This document shows positions 16,169-24,648 of a stretch of 62,365 nucleotides of DNA, one piece after another (within the stretch, counting starts at the first letter, position 1; each line of letters opens with the position of its first letter). Position numbers and translations under genes: made by a program. The DNA comes from Clostridiales bacterium (lineage in GTDB: Bacteria; Bacillota; Clostridia; Oscillospirales; CAG-272), in the NCBI GenBank assembly GCA_012837425.1, contig DURE01000057.1:1-62365 (forward strand), read 5' to 3'. The notes under the pieces were generated by a model. That model made no database searches and had not been told where the DNA came from. It saw only the letters and a list, made by a program, of their open reading frames with translations.

Positions 16169-16946
16169 GAAGGTCATTTATTACAAGGACGAGTTGAGCG
16201 ATGATTTTGCCGGCACCTCCATTCGGGCCGGGAGAATCGGGGACAATTACGTCTTTATCAGGCGGAACTTTTTGTGGCGGATGCTCTGCGTGCTGCTCTA
16301 CCGGGTTATTGCCACCCCTGTGGCGATTGCCACCTGCCGCCTGATATACGGTGTGAGAATCCATAACCGGCGGGCACTGCGAAAGCTGCGAGGCGGTTAC
16401 TTTCTCTACGGGAATCACACCCTCTCGGTCCACGATGCCTTTGCGCCGACCATACTTACCTTCCCGAAAAGGTGCTATGTAGTCACCTCCCCCGACGCGG
16501 TGTCAATTCCCGGGCTGCGCAATATTGTGGTGATGCTCGGGGCAATACCCCTACCCGATACACCTCGCGCCGCGCGGAATTTCATGAATGCTATCGGCAG
16601 GCACATAAAAAACGGGCACCCTGTTGCCATTTATCCCGAGGCACATATATGGCCTTATTATACCGGGGTCAGGAATTTTTCGGACGATTCCTTTATTTAC
16701 CCGGTCAGATTCGGTGTGCCGGCAGTGGCCTTTGCGGTAACATACCGCGAGAGAAGATTTTATAAAAACCGCCGACCGCTGGTGTCAATTTACGTCAGCG
16801 AGCCCCATTGGCCGAATCCCGACCTCCCGGCGCGTAAGGCGCGGAAAATTCTGCGCGACCAGATTTACAGATTCCTGCGCGAGCATGTCTGTACGCCCGA
16901 CAACGTCGAATACATAAGATACAAGAAACTCGATAACGCGGAATAA
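16158..16946 (+). CDS. PlsC-like lysophospholipid acyltransferase
   Basis: A 262-residue protein with a membrane-associated segment (RMLCVLLYRVIATPVAIATC, about 40-60) and acyltransferase blocks: YGNHTLSVHDAF at about 82-93 and VAIYPEAHIWP at about 160-170. Usual motif I is H-x4-D; here the spacing from the first His to Asp is one residue longer, and motif III reads PEAH rather than PEGTR, so this is a divergent branch. It would transfer an acyl group to a lipid or glycolipid acceptor. Overlap with the GT4 gene suggests coupled translation and joint function. Confidence 0.78.
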   Translation: MKPKKVIYYKDELSDDFAGTSIRAGRIGDNYVFIRRNFLWRMLCVLLYRVIATPVAIATCRLIYGVRIHNRRALRKLRGGYFLYGNHTLSVHDAFAPTILTFPKRCYVVTSPDAVSIPGLRNIVVMLGAIPLPDTPRAARNFMNAIGRHIKNGHPVAIYPEAHIWPYYTGVRNFSDDSFIYPVRFGVPAVAFAVTYRERRFYKNRRPLVSIYVSEPHWPNPDLPARKARKILRDQIYRFLREHVCTPDNVEYIRYKKLDNAE

Positions 16947-16958
16947 AAACACGGCCTT

Positions 16959-17125
16959 TACTTCGGAGCCGCTGCCCCAGCCCCCCGCGGGACGGCTCGC
17001 GGGGCGCTACCCCGCGCCCCGCTTAAGGGACTTTTTTGAGGAAAAAGTCCTTAAGGATCTTCAAAAACCTCCTGAAAAACTAAATCGCAGATAAAGCGGC
17101 GCGGGTCTCACATCCCGCGCCTTTT
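16959..17125. repeat. Intergenic repeat, copy 3
   Basis: Convergent gap between the acyltransferase and pfk. 16999-17091 matches 8023-8113 nearly base for base: GC palindrome, cttaaggga...tcc-ttaag hairpin (17022-17055, one C missing in the right arm), then atcttcaaaaacctcctgaaa. Its left part ttacttcggagcc (16959-16971) recurs at 26171-26183. The right part cacatcccgcgc matches the direct repeat of copy 2. Confidence 0.8.
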
Positions 17126-17145
17126 GTGCGAATTTGTCTTTATTT

Positions 17146-18384
17146 TCAAACTATTATGTGCACCGGAATGCCTCTGTCAAACACCGGGTGGGTCTGGCCG
17201 ACTATCAGCGGCAAAAGGTACTCGACGCAGGCGTCGGTGACATTGTTGCCCTCATCATTTATAAACTCGGGGTTTACTTTCCTGACCTTGTTTGCAATTT
17301 CCGACACGTCGGCATGTCCGATTCTGTATTTGTAGGGGGTTGTAGATACTCGCTCAATAGTCATCATCTGCCGGGTGACGCCGCCCGCCGCCGCCGCCAC
17401 CGCTTCCCTGCCGACAGAGACTGCTTCCTCAATATCGGCAGCCGAGGCGATATGCGCCGCGCACCTCTGCGGCAGGTTAAGCTCTATTGACCTTACCTTG
17501 CAGCCCAGCTCATCCTTGACCGCAAATTCAAGCACCTTACCGGTACCCGAGAGGGCCTTGTGCCCGAACACGTCGACCCCCCGGCCGCTCGCCCCCTCGC
17601 AGACATATCTGCCGTCGTCATAGCGTATGCCCTCGGAGACCGCCACAACCACATCCGGGTGCTTCTCGTGTGCCCGGCGCAAATCCTCAAAGAACCTCTC
17701 CATCGAAAAAGGGCGCTCGGGCAGATATATCAGGTCGGGTCCCACCCCGTTGACCGCGCGGCCGAGCGCGGCTGAGGCGGTGAGCCACCCCGCGTCGCGA
17801 CCCATGATTTCAACTATGGTCACCGCCTTGGTGGTATACACCGCGCAGTCCCGGATAATCTCCTGTACGGTTGTCGCAATGTATTTTGCGGCCGAGCCGA
17901 AGCCCGGGGTATGGTCGGTGCCGACCAGGTCGTTGTCAATAGTCTTGGGAATGCCGATTATGCGCATATCATACTCGTGGGACCCGGTGTACTCCGAAAG
18001 CTTGGCCACCGTGTCCATCGAGTCGTTTCCACCGATGTAGAAGAAATACCTTATATCATATTTCTTGAAAATTCCGAGCAGCCGCTCATAAAACCCGGGG
18101 TCTTTTTTTATGTCGGGCAGCTTTTTGCGGCAGGAGCCGAGCGCCGCCGCCGGTGTGTGCTCGAGCATTGTCAGCCTGTCCTCGGAAGATAACAGTCCAC
18201 CAAGGTCTATCAACCGCTCCTCAAGCAGCCCTTCGACGCCGTTTCTCATCCCATAGAGGGTTTTTATGCACCCGCCATGCAGGTTTTCCCGAAATCCGCG
18301 GATTACCCCGGCCAGGGTTGCGTTTATAGCGGCGGTAGGCCCGCCCGACTGTCCGACTGCTGCGTTTCCGAAAAGAGTATTCAT
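17146..18384 (-). CDS. 6-phosphofructokinase, pyrophosphate-dependent type
   Basis: A 412-residue phosphofructokinase: AVGQSGGPTAAINATLAG at residues 9-26, FFYIGGNDSMDTVAKL at about 115-130 and IIGIPKTIDNDLVGTDHTPGFGSA near 142-165. Compared with E. coli PfkA, Gly104 becomes Asp (GGNDS) and Gly124 becomes Lys (PKTIDND), the two changes linked to pyrophosphate rather than ATP as donor. The Asp103 position is Asn. Role: reversible conversion of fructose-6-phosphate and PPi to fructose-1,6-bisphosphate in glycolysis. AGGAGGGG precedes ATG. Downstream lies intergenic repeat copy 3. Confidence 0.93.
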   Translation of the reverse strand: MNTLFGNAAVGQSGGPTAAINATLAGVIRGFRENLHGGCIKTLYGMRNGVEGLLEERLIDLGGLLSSEDRLTMLEHTPAAALGSCRKKLPDIKKDPGFYERLLGIFKKYDIRYFFYIGGNDSMDTVAKLSEYTGSHEYDMRIIGIPKTIDNDLVGTDHTPGFGSAAKYIATTVQEIIRDCAVYTTKAVTIVEIMGRDAGWLTASAALGRAVNGVGPDLIYLPERPFSMERFFEDLRRAHEKHPDVVVAVSEGIRYDDGRYVCEGASGRGVDVFGHKALSGTGKVLEFAVKDELGCKVRSIELNLPQRCAAHIASAADIEEAVSVGREAVAAAAGGVTRQMMTIERVSTTPYKYRIGHADVSEIANKVRKVNPEFINDEGNNVTDACVEYLLPLIVGQTHPVFDRGIPVHIIV

Positions 18385-18412
18385 GTCCCCTCCTGTATTG
18401 CTTTTCTACTCA

Positions 18413-18441
18413 ATTTTACCATCCCTCAAGCTGCTTGTCAA
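18413..18441 (-). promoter_or_regulatory. Promoter of pfk
   Basis: TTGACA-17 bp-TAAAAT on the minus strand, about 30 bp before the start codon. Confidence 0.75.
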
Positions 18442-18536
18442 TATATGCTCCCCCTAAATTATCCCCTGGGGTTAATCGGACATGCAACCGGGACATATAT
18501 TGTAAATATAACCCTTTGCGGCGGAGGTGAGTGGCT

Positions 18537-19232
18537 GTGTTTACCTATTTTTTCTCGGTTCTCTCTCACCTTTTTAATCTGATACTCGGTATCGGAAACG
18601 CCCAATCCTTTCCGCCCCCGCTCTCTCCCGAGGAGGAGTCCGAGTATTTTTCCCGTATGAAAAACGGCGACGAGGAGGCGCGGCAGCGGCTTATTCTTCA
18701 CAACCTCCGGCTGGTGGCGCATATCATCCGGAAATACTATTCGGGCAGCAAATGCCAGGACGACCTGATTTCGGTCGGCTCGATAGGGCTTGTCAAGGCG
18801 GTCGACTCGTATAACCAGAACAAGACCACAAAATTTGCCACCTACGCGGCCAAATGTATTCAAAACGAAGTGCTGATGTTCTTCCGCTCTCAAAAAAAGC
18901 TGGCGAACGAGGTCTCAATAAACGAGACTATTGATATTGACCGCGATGGCAACCCCCTGACTTATATCGACGTTATCAGCTGCGACGACACGGTTGCCGA
19001 GGATGTGGACCGGAAAATGCAGACCGACCGGATGTATTATTTTATCAACAACGTGCTCAGTGAGCGCGAAAAGCAGATAATTATAATGCGCTACGGGCTT
19101 TACGGTTCAAGGCAGTTCACGCAGCGCGAGGTGGCGCTGGCGATGGGAATTTCTCGCTCGTATGTCAGCAGGATTGAAAAAAGCGCGCTTGATAAGTTGT
19201 TTGAAGCCTTTGATGGCAAGAACGAAAAATAG
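18537..19232 (+). CDS. sigK: Sporulation sigma factor SigK (pro-sigma-K)
   Basis: A 231-residue sigma-70 family protein, uninterrupted. An N-terminal hydrophobic pro-sequence (FTYFFSVLSHLFNLILGIG) is followed by region 2 (LILHNLRLVAHIIRKYY, DLISVGSIGLVKAVDSY, KFATYAAKCIQNEVLMFFRS) and region 4 (LSEREKQIIIMRYGLYG, TQREVALAMGISRSYVSRIEKSAL), matching Bacillus SigK along its length. It directs late mother-cell transcription and is normally activated by cleavage of the pro-sequence. I prefer GTG 18537 over GTG 18531 because the GGAGGTGA site is too close to the latter. Targets in this window plausibly include cotJ. Confidence 0.93.
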   Translation: MFTYFFSVLSHLFNLILGIGNAQSFPPPLSPEEESEYFSRMKNGDEEARQRLILHNLRLVAHIIRKYYSGSKCQDDLISVGSIGLVKAVDSYNQNKTTKFATYAAKCIQNEVLMFFRSQKKLANEVSINETIDIDRDGNPLTYIDVISCDDTVAEDVDRKMQTDRMYYFINNVLSEREKQIIIMRYGLYGSRQFTQREVALAMGISRSYVSRIEKSALDKLFEAFDGKNEK

Positions 19233-19547
19233 AGTTTGCGGTTTTCGGCCTTTTATTTTTTTCTTAAATAATATCCCACGCTGTTTGATACACTAATACT
19301 TTCGGATTTTATATTCATTCTATGCACGCACAAAGAAACGAACCAAAGAAAAGCGTAAAGGCGGAAACCTAAGGTTTCCGCCCTGAGAACCCACTTCCTC
19401 TTTGCCGCCGCGCGCTGGGCGCAGCTACACCTCACGATTATAGGGAGCGACCCGGCGCGCCGGTACCTCCGTACTACCTTCCCCATGTCAGCCGATGGGC
19501 TGATGGAAGCAGAGTGCGGGGTGCGGGGCAGCGCCCCGCGCGCACCC
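19233..19547. repeat. Intergenic mosaic repeat, copy 4 (minus orientation)
   Basis: No gene is seen between sigK and spoVAE. A perfect hairpin (GGCGGAAACC / GGTTTCCGCC) sits at 19357-19380. On the minus strand 19516-19539 is a 24-base exact match to 8023-8046, and 19440-19490 shares ctgacatggggaa and ccggcgcgccggg with 26312-26355. The region is thus assembled from modules of the other repeats. Confidence 0.65.
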
Positions 19548-19910
19548 TCAGCTTTTAGGCTTGGCTCTGAAAACAAGCGAGGCCAAAAAGCCGAAGCAGA
19601 GCGCCGCGGTAGTGCCGACAGCGGCGGCTCTGAAGCTGCCGGAGAGCGCTCCTATCAGCCCGCGGGCCCTGACGTCCTCGGAAACTCCCTTTGAGATGAG
19701 ATAGCCGAACCCGGTCAGCGGGGTGGTCGCTCCCGCGCCGGCAAACTCGGCAAAGGGCTTATACAGCCCCAGGGCGCCGAGTATCACCCCGGCAACCACA
19801 TATCCCACAAGTATTCTGGCCGGCGTCAGCTTGGTCTTGTCTATCAGAATCTGCGCGACAACGCAGAGCAGCCCGCCGAAGACAAAGGCCCAGACATAAT
19901 CCATCAACAC
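19548..19910 (-). CDS. spoVAE: SpoVAE stage V sporulation protein
   Basis: A 120-residue integral membrane protein with about four hydrophobic helices and the family features YVWAFVFGGLLCVVAQ, LVGYVVAGVILGALGLY and GAGATTPLTGFGYLISKG. SpoVA proteins form the channel that moves dipicolinic acid into the developing spore and out at germination. GAGGTA stands 9 nt before GTG 19910, so that start is preferred to the ATG two codons on. It follows spoVAD by 37 nt. No spoVAC is seen beside it. Confidence 0.92.
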   Translation of the reverse strand: MLMDYVWAFVFGGLLCVVAQILIDKTKLTPARILVGYVVAGVILGALGLYKPFAEFAGAGATTPLTGFGYLISKGVSEDVRARGLIGALSGSFRAAAVGTTAALCFGFLASLVFRAKPKS

Positions 19911-19947
19911 TTTGTATTACCTCACGCAAAACTTAATTTGTGCCCCT

Positions 19948-20937
19948 TTATTCAGCGCACTGAAGCTCGACAAGGTGCGCTATGGCCGGAATACCCTCGC
20001 CCTGCTGCAGCGACAGCGGGCTCATAAGCGCCCCGGTGCCGACAAACACTATTTTTTTCAGCTCGCGCGCCTCGAGCTTTGGCAAAAAATAAGAGGCCAG
20101 CACTACGGCCGAGCAGCCACAGCCCGAGCCGCCGCTATGCACATCCTGCCGGGCGGTGTCATAAATCATAACACCGCAGTCGGCAAGCTTGTCACATATG
20201 TCGGCCCTGTCCTTGCCGAGCAGGTCGCGCAGAATTTCGCACCCCTCGTGTCCGAGGTCGCCGGTCACAATAAGCTCAACATCGTCAATTTTACCCCCGC
20301 GCAGGTTTATATATCGCAAAATTGTCTCGGCAGCGGCAGGAGCCATCGCCGCGCCCATGTTGCTCGGGTCCCTGACGCCCTTCTCGCGGACAATCCCGGG
20401 CAGCGCCCCGGTCACTCTCACGCCCCCGCCCGGCCCGATTATGAAGGCGCCCGCGCCGGTGACCGTCCACTGGGCGGTGGGGGTGCGCTGACTGCCGTAC
20501 TCCACCGGGGTCCGGTACTGCCGCTCGGCCGAGCAGAAGTGCGAGGAGGTGACCGCCGCGGCATATCTGAAAACTCCGTGCGTGGTCATAATCGAGGCCA
20601 GCATAATGCCCTCGGCCGCCGTTGAGCAGGCGCCGTACAGCCCGATGTAGGGTATTTCGTACCCAAGCATACCGTATGACGAGCCGGTGCACTGGTTTAA
20701 GAGGTCGCCGTCAAAAATAGCTTCTATATCATTTTCCCTGATGCCGGATTTTTTTATCGCTATATTCATGGCGGCGCGCTGCATGGTCGACTCGCATTTC
20801 TCCCAACTGTGCGCGCCGTACTTGTCCTTTTCGTCGTGAAGGTCGAAGTAACTACCGAGCGGGCCCTCATGCTCTTTTTTCCCGACCGCCGACGCTGCGG
20901 CGATAATCGTCGTGTTAAGCTCAATTATTCTGTCCAA
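19948..20937 (-). CDS. spoVAD: SpoVAD, dipicolinic acid-binding sporulation protein
   Basis: A 329-residue thiolase-fold protein: YIGLYGACSTAAEGIMLAS with Cys at about 104, PTAQWTVTGAGAFIIG, DLGHEGCEILRDLLG and HSGGSGCGCSAVVLASYFLPKL match SpoVAD. It binds dipicolinic acid and is needed for its uptake into spores. The start is a TTG at 20937 preceded by AGGAGACG; the length is close to the usual ~338. First of a two-gene spoVAD-spoVAE unit; spoVAC, which usually precedes it, is absent and the next gene upstream is divergent. Confidence 0.95.
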   Translation of the reverse strand: MDRIIELNTTIIAAASAVGKKEHEGPLGSYFDLHDEKDKYGAHSWEKCESTMQRAAMNIAIKKSGIRENDIEAIFDGDLLNQCTGSSYGMLGYEIPYIGLYGACSTAAEGIMLASIMTTHGVFRYAAAVTSSHFCSAERQYRTPVEYGSQRTPTAQWTVTGAGAFIIGPGGGVRVTGALPGIVREKGVRDPSNMGAAMAPAAAETILRYINLRGGKIDDVELIVTGDLGHEGCEILRDLLGKDRADICDKLADCGVMIYDTARQDVHSGGSGCGCSAVVLASYFLPKLEARELKKIVFVGTGALMSPLSLQQGEGIPAIAHLVELQCAE

Positions 20938-20959
20938 CTTTTCGTCTCCTGTATTTTTC

Positions 20960-20989
20960 TTGATTTTTAATCTCTTTTTATGTTATAAT
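20960..20989 (+). promoter_or_regulatory. Promoter of the uridine phosphorylase gene
   Basis: TTGATT-18 bp-TATAAT on the plus strand in the divergent gap from spoVAD, about 100 bp before the start codon. Confidence 0.55.
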
Positions 20990-21093
20990 AATACTTGCAA
21001 TTCAACCGTACAAGCCCTGTGCCGGCTATTATATATCAATCAGTAATATTCCCGGCGTCGGCGGATTTTATTATTTTTTCGCGGAGGTGTCGG

Positions 21094-21876
21094 ATGCCAC
21101 TGACAGAGGAGCTTCAGTTCCATATAAAAATACGCCGGGATGACGCGGGCGGGTATGCGATACTGCCCGGCGACCCCGGCAGGTGCGAAAAAATTGCCGC
21201 ATATCTTGAGGAACCCGAGCACATAGGCTCAAACCGCGAATTCAACATCTGGCGCGGGAAGATTTCAGGCGAGCGGGTTCTTGTCTGCTCAACCGGCATT
21301 GGTGGACCCTCGACCGCTATTGCGGTTGAGGAGCTTGCGGCCTGCGGCGTGCACACCTTTATCAGGGTCGGCACCTGCGGCGGCATTGTGCTGGGTGTAA
21401 GACCCGGCGACATAGTTATTGCCTCGGGCGCGGTGCGGCAGGACGGGACCAGCCGCGAGTATGCCCCGCTTGAATTTCCTGCCGTTCCCGATACCGATGT
21501 TCTTGTCGCACTCCGCGAGGCCGCGGATAAGCTGGGGTATGCCAGCCACACCGGAATTGTGCAGAGCAAGGACTCGTTTTACGGCCAGCACAGCCCCGGG
21601 AAAATGGCAGTCGCCGGGGAACTGCTCGCCAAGTGGGAGGCATGGAAAAAGCTCAGGGTGCTGGCCAGCGAGATGGAGGCCTCAACCCTCTTTACGGTCG
21701 GCTCGCTGCTCGGAGTTCGTGCCGGCGCGGTTTTTCATGTCATCTGGAATCAGGAGCGGGCTGCAGCAGGGCTTGACAGCCACGCCGACGAGAGCCATGA
21801 CACCGAAAGGGCAATCAAAACGGCGGTGACAGCCGTCGGACTGCTGATAAAAAGGGGCGGTTTCCCGCCCGCGTGA
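21094..21876 (+). CDS. udp: Uridine phosphorylase (nucleoside phosphorylase family)
   Basis: A 260-residue nucleoside phosphorylase of the NP-I fold: AILPGDPGRCEKIA with the phosphate-loop Gly, VCSTGIGGPSTAIAVEELAACGVHTFIRVGTCGG, and ASEMEASTLFTVG carrying the ribose-binding Glu-Met-Glu. These match uridine phosphorylase, which splits uridine with phosphate to uracil and ribose-1-phosphate. Start ATG 21094 follows GGAGGTG; 33 upstream in-frame codons lack a site. No neighbour shares the pathway. Confidence 0.92.
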   Translation: MPLTEELQFHIKIRRDDAGGYAILPGDPGRCEKIAAYLEEPEHIGSNREFNIWRGKISGERVLVCSTGIGGPSTAIAVEELAACGVHTFIRVGTCGGIVLGVRPGDIVIASGAVRQDGTSREYAPLEFPAVPDTDVLVALREAADKLGYASHTGIVQSKDSFYGQHSPGKMAVAGELLAKWEAWKKLRVLASEMEASTLFTVGSLLGVRAGAVFHVIWNQERAAAGLDSHADESHDTERAIKTAVTAVGLLIKRGGFPPA

Positions 21877-21906
21877 TTGGCTGTTATTCTGTTATGTATT
21901 GAGCTG

Positions 21907-22476
21907 TCACTGCAAAAGCCCGAAATAGTCAAGCAGCCCGTAATATATCCCCTGGGCAAAGAGGTCGGGGCGGGTGTTCATCAGGTTGATGTCGTTAAAG
22001 TTAGTAATAAAACCCAACTCAAGCAGCACGGCCGGCATGGCGGTCCGTCGGAGCACATACAACCCCGGACGAACGAACACCCCCCGATTCGGCAGCCCGG
22101 TTGTTCTATTGAGCCACAATAAAAGCTGCCCGGCTAAGGGGTAGGCCTCGGATTGACTTGAATACACATAGGCCTCGCTCCCGCTGGCACTGCTTATAAC
22201 CGAAGCGTTTGCGTGCAGGCTGATAAAGTAATCGGCCCCCCAGCTGTTGGCGTCGGTCACCCGCGCCTGAAGGCTGGTTGAGGTCGAGGTGCCGAGCTGG
22301 GTTGTGGGGGTCGGCCTTGAGAGCCTCACCTCAAAATTCGGATCGGCGGCGAGCAGTTCGGCAAGCTCAACCCCGATTCTGAAGACCAAATCCTGCTCCC
22401 GCAGCCCGAAGGCCTCAGCCCCGGCATTCGGGTTGACCGGATTGTGTGCCTGATCTATGTATATTTTAATCGCCAT
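21907..22476 (-). CDS. N-acetylmuramoyl-L-alanine amidase (Amidase_3)
   Basis: A 189-residue zinc amidase without a signal peptide. Zinc ligands appear as IDQAHNP (His), GLREQDL (Glu) and YFISLHANAS (His); AVLLELGFITN supplies the catalytic Glu. The first motif reads IDQAHNP instead of DPGHGG, a variant seen in clostridial amidases. It would cleave the lactyl-peptide bond of peptidoglycan, perhaps in spore cortex or mother-cell wall. Start ATG 22476 follows AGAGGTG. Lack of a secretion signal is odd for a wall enzyme. Confidence 0.87.
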   Translation of the reverse strand: MAIKIYIDQAHNPVNPNAGAEAFGLREQDLVFRIGVELAELLAADPNFEVRLSRPTPTTQLGTSTSTSLQARVTDANSWGADYFISLHANASVISSASGSEAYVYSSQSEAYPLAGQLLLWLNRTTGLPNRGVFVRPGLYVLRRTAMPAVLLELGFITNFNDINLMNTRPDLFAQGIYYGLLDYFGLLQ

Positions 22477-22556
22477 AACGCACCTCTTAATGTATAGTAT
22501 CAATATTAATTATATTCAAACGAAATGTGTAATGTGCCGCAGGAAAGGCAGGGGTA

Positions 22557-23426
22557 ATGAATACACCTTCTGAAAAAAACCGTATTGAAAAAAACACGCT
22601 CTACCTTGTTGCCACGCCGATAGGCAATCTGGCTGACATTTCCGAGAGGGCGCTGAAGGTGCTCTCGGAGGTGGATTTCATCGCGGCAGAAGACACGCGG
22701 GTTACGCTGCGGCTGCTCTCGCACTTCGGCATAAAAAAGCCGCTGATTTCATATTTTGAGCACAACAGGCGCGAGCGCGGCGAGCAGATAGCCGGGCGGA
22801 TACTCTCGGGCCAGAGCTGCGCGCTTGTCACCGACGCGGGCACTCCGGCCATAAGCGACCCCGGCGAGGATCTTGTTGTACTCTGCTGGGAGAAAAACAT
22901 CAGGGTAGTGCCAGTTCCCGGCGCAAGTGCTGCAATCTGCGCGCTGGCGGTCTCGGGTCTGCCCGCCGGGCGCTTTTGCTTTGAGGGATTCCTGCCGACA
23001 AACCGCGCCGAGCGCCGGGCGCGGCTTGACAGCCTTTTGAGTGAAACCCGGACAATGATAATCTACGAGGCACCGCACAAACTCAGGACCACTCTGGCAG
23101 ACCTTGCCCGGGCATTCGGAGAGGGGCGCAGGATAGCCGTTTGCCGCGAGCTGACCAAGCTCAACGAGGAAATAATGCGGACGACACTTGGGGGGGCTCT
23201 TGAGTATTATAACAGTCAGGAGCCGCGCGGCGAATACGTGCTGGTGCTGGCCGGGGCCGAGCCTGCCAGGGCCGGCGACCGGTTCTGGCAAAAGATGAGC
23301 GTCGCCGAGCATGTAGGGCATTATCTCGACGCCGGACTTACCAAAACGGAAGCCATAAAAGCGGCCGCGGTCGACCGGGGCCTGCCCAAAAACGCCGTAT
23401 ACAAAGAGCTTATTTCGCCGCAATAA
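22557..23426 (+). CDS. rsmI: 16S rRNA 2'-O-ribose C1402 methyltransferase RsmI
   Basis: A 289-residue SAM-dependent methyltransferase of the tetrapyrrole-methylase fold. Signature blocks: LYLVATPIGNLADISERAL, FIAAEDTR, LVTDAGTPAISDPG, VPVPGASAAICALAVSGLP and EAPHKLRTTLADL. RsmI methylates the 2'-hydroxyl of C1402 in the decoding centre. Length and motif order are standard. The asd gene follows after 76 nt. Confidence 0.96.
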   Translation: MNTPSEKNRIEKNTLYLVATPIGNLADISERALKVLSEVDFIAAEDTRVTLRLLSHFGIKKPLISYFEHNRRERGEQIAGRILSGQSCALVTDAGTPAISDPGEDLVVLCWEKNIRVVPVPGASAAICALAVSGLPAGRFCFEGFLPTNRAERRARLDSLLSETRTMIIYEAPHKLRTTLADLARAFGEGRRIAVCRELTKLNEEIMRTTLGGALEYYNSQEPRGEYVLVLAGAEPARAGDRFWQKMSVAEHVGHYLDAGLTKTEAIKAAAVDRGLPKNAVYKELISPQ

Positions 23427-23502
23427 ATTGTAGGATATTACTATTGATTTTAGCGCGCTGATGTGATATTATTGTTTATCGTTTGTTTTGCGGAGGTTTT
23501 TC

Positions 23503-24582
23503 ATGAGGAAACTAAGAGCCGGAGTAATCGGAGCTACCGGTATGGTGGGGCAAAGACTGCTCACCCTGCTCACCAACCACCCTTATTTTCAGGTAAGCCT
23601 TTTAGCGGCCTCGTCGCGCTCGGCGGGAAAAACATATAAAGAAGCACTCGCCGGCCGCTGGAAGCTGGCTCAGCCAATGCCCGCGGATTTCGCCGACATG
23701 ACGGTGGTCGACGCCTCGGACATCGAGCGCGTTGCCTCGCTTGTCGATTTTGTGTTCTGCGCGGTTGACATGAAAAAAGAAGAAATAAAGGCGCTGGAGG
23801 AGGCCTATGCCAAGGCCGAACTGCCGGTGGTATCCAATAACTCGGCCAACCGCTGGACCCCCGACGTGCCGATGCTTATTCCCGAAATAAATCATGCCCA
23901 CCTTGAAGTCATCCCGGCGCAAAAGGCAAGGTTGGGGACAAAGCGGGGCTTCATCGTCACAAAGCCAAACTGCTCAATTCAGTCCTATGTGCCGATGATT
24001 ACCCCCCTGCTCAAATTCCGCCCGACCTCTCTGGTTGTCAATACATATCAGGCAGTATCCGGTGCCGGCAAGACCCTGGCCGACGTCCCCGAGATGAATG
24101 ACAACGTAAACCCCTATATCGGCGGCGAGGAAGAGAAAAGCGAACAGGAGCCGCTGCGCATCTGGGGCAGCGTAATAGACGGCGGGATAGTAAAGGCCGA
24201 CGCCCCGGTGATCTCGGCCCAGTGCTTCCGCGTGCCGGTGAGCGACGGGCATCTGGCGGCCGTTTATGTAAAATTTGACAGGAAGCCTGAGAAAGCCGAA
24301 ATAATCGAGGCCTGGAATACCTTCAGCGGTCCACCGCAACAGCTGGGGCTGCCCGGCGCGCCTGCGCGCTTTATTACGTATTTTGAGGAGGACAACCGCC
24401 CGCAGACCGCGCTTGACCGCATGCTCTACGGCGGCATGGGAATTGCCGCCGGCAGGCTGCGCGAGGACGCCCTGTTCGATTACAAATTTGTCGGGCTCTC
24501 GCACAACACCCTGCGCGGCGCCGCCGGCGGCGGCGTGCTTACGGCCGAGTTGCTGTACCGATTGGGCTACTTTAATAAATAA
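23503..24582 (+). CDS. asd: Aspartate-semialdehyde dehydrogenase
   Basis: A 359-residue enzyme. N-terminal Rossmann GVIGATGMVGQRLL, active-site Cys in TKPNCSIQSYVPM and the substrate-binding ISAQCFRVPVSDGH. It reduces aspartyl phosphate to aspartate semialdehyde with NADPH, feeding lysine/diaminopimelate, threonine and methionine synthesis. The architecture is the archaeal/fungal-like branch (about 350 residues, SNNSANRW segment). Start ATG 23503 has GGAGG 6 nt upstream. Ended by the terminator at 24600. Confidence 0.95.
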   Translation: MRKLRAGVIGATGMVGQRLLTLLTNHPYFQVSLLAASSRSAGKTYKEALAGRWKLAQPMPADFADMTVVDASDIERVASLVDFVFCAVDMKKEEIKALEEAYAKAELPVVSNNSANRWTPDVPMLIPEINHAHLEVIPAQKARLGTKRGFIVTKPNCSIQSYVPMITPLLKFRPTSLVVNTYQAVSGAGKTLADVPEMNDNVNPYIGGEEEKSEQEPLRIWGSVIDGGIVKADAPVISAQCFRVPVSDGHLAAVYVKFDRKPEKAEIIEAWNTFSGPPQQLGLPGAPARFITYFEEDNRPQTALDRMLYGGMGIAAGRLREDALFDYKFVGLSHNTLRGAAGGGVLTAELLYRLGYFNK

Positions 24583-24599
24583 GTATCACAAAAACAAAA

Positions 24600-24635
24600 C
24601 AATCCCGCACATACTGCCTTGCATGTGCGGGATTG
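24600..24635. terminator. Bidirectional terminator between asd and plsY
   Basis: A 13-bp perfect stem (CAATCCCGCACAT / ATGTGCGGGATTG) with a 10-nt loop, in a convergent gap. Confidence 0.8.
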
Positions 24636-24648
24636 TGACGCTGTATTG

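Noticed and set aside
18537-19232. skin-like element within sigK
   Set aside because: The gene is continuous with both sigma regions in one frame; no inserted prophage is present.
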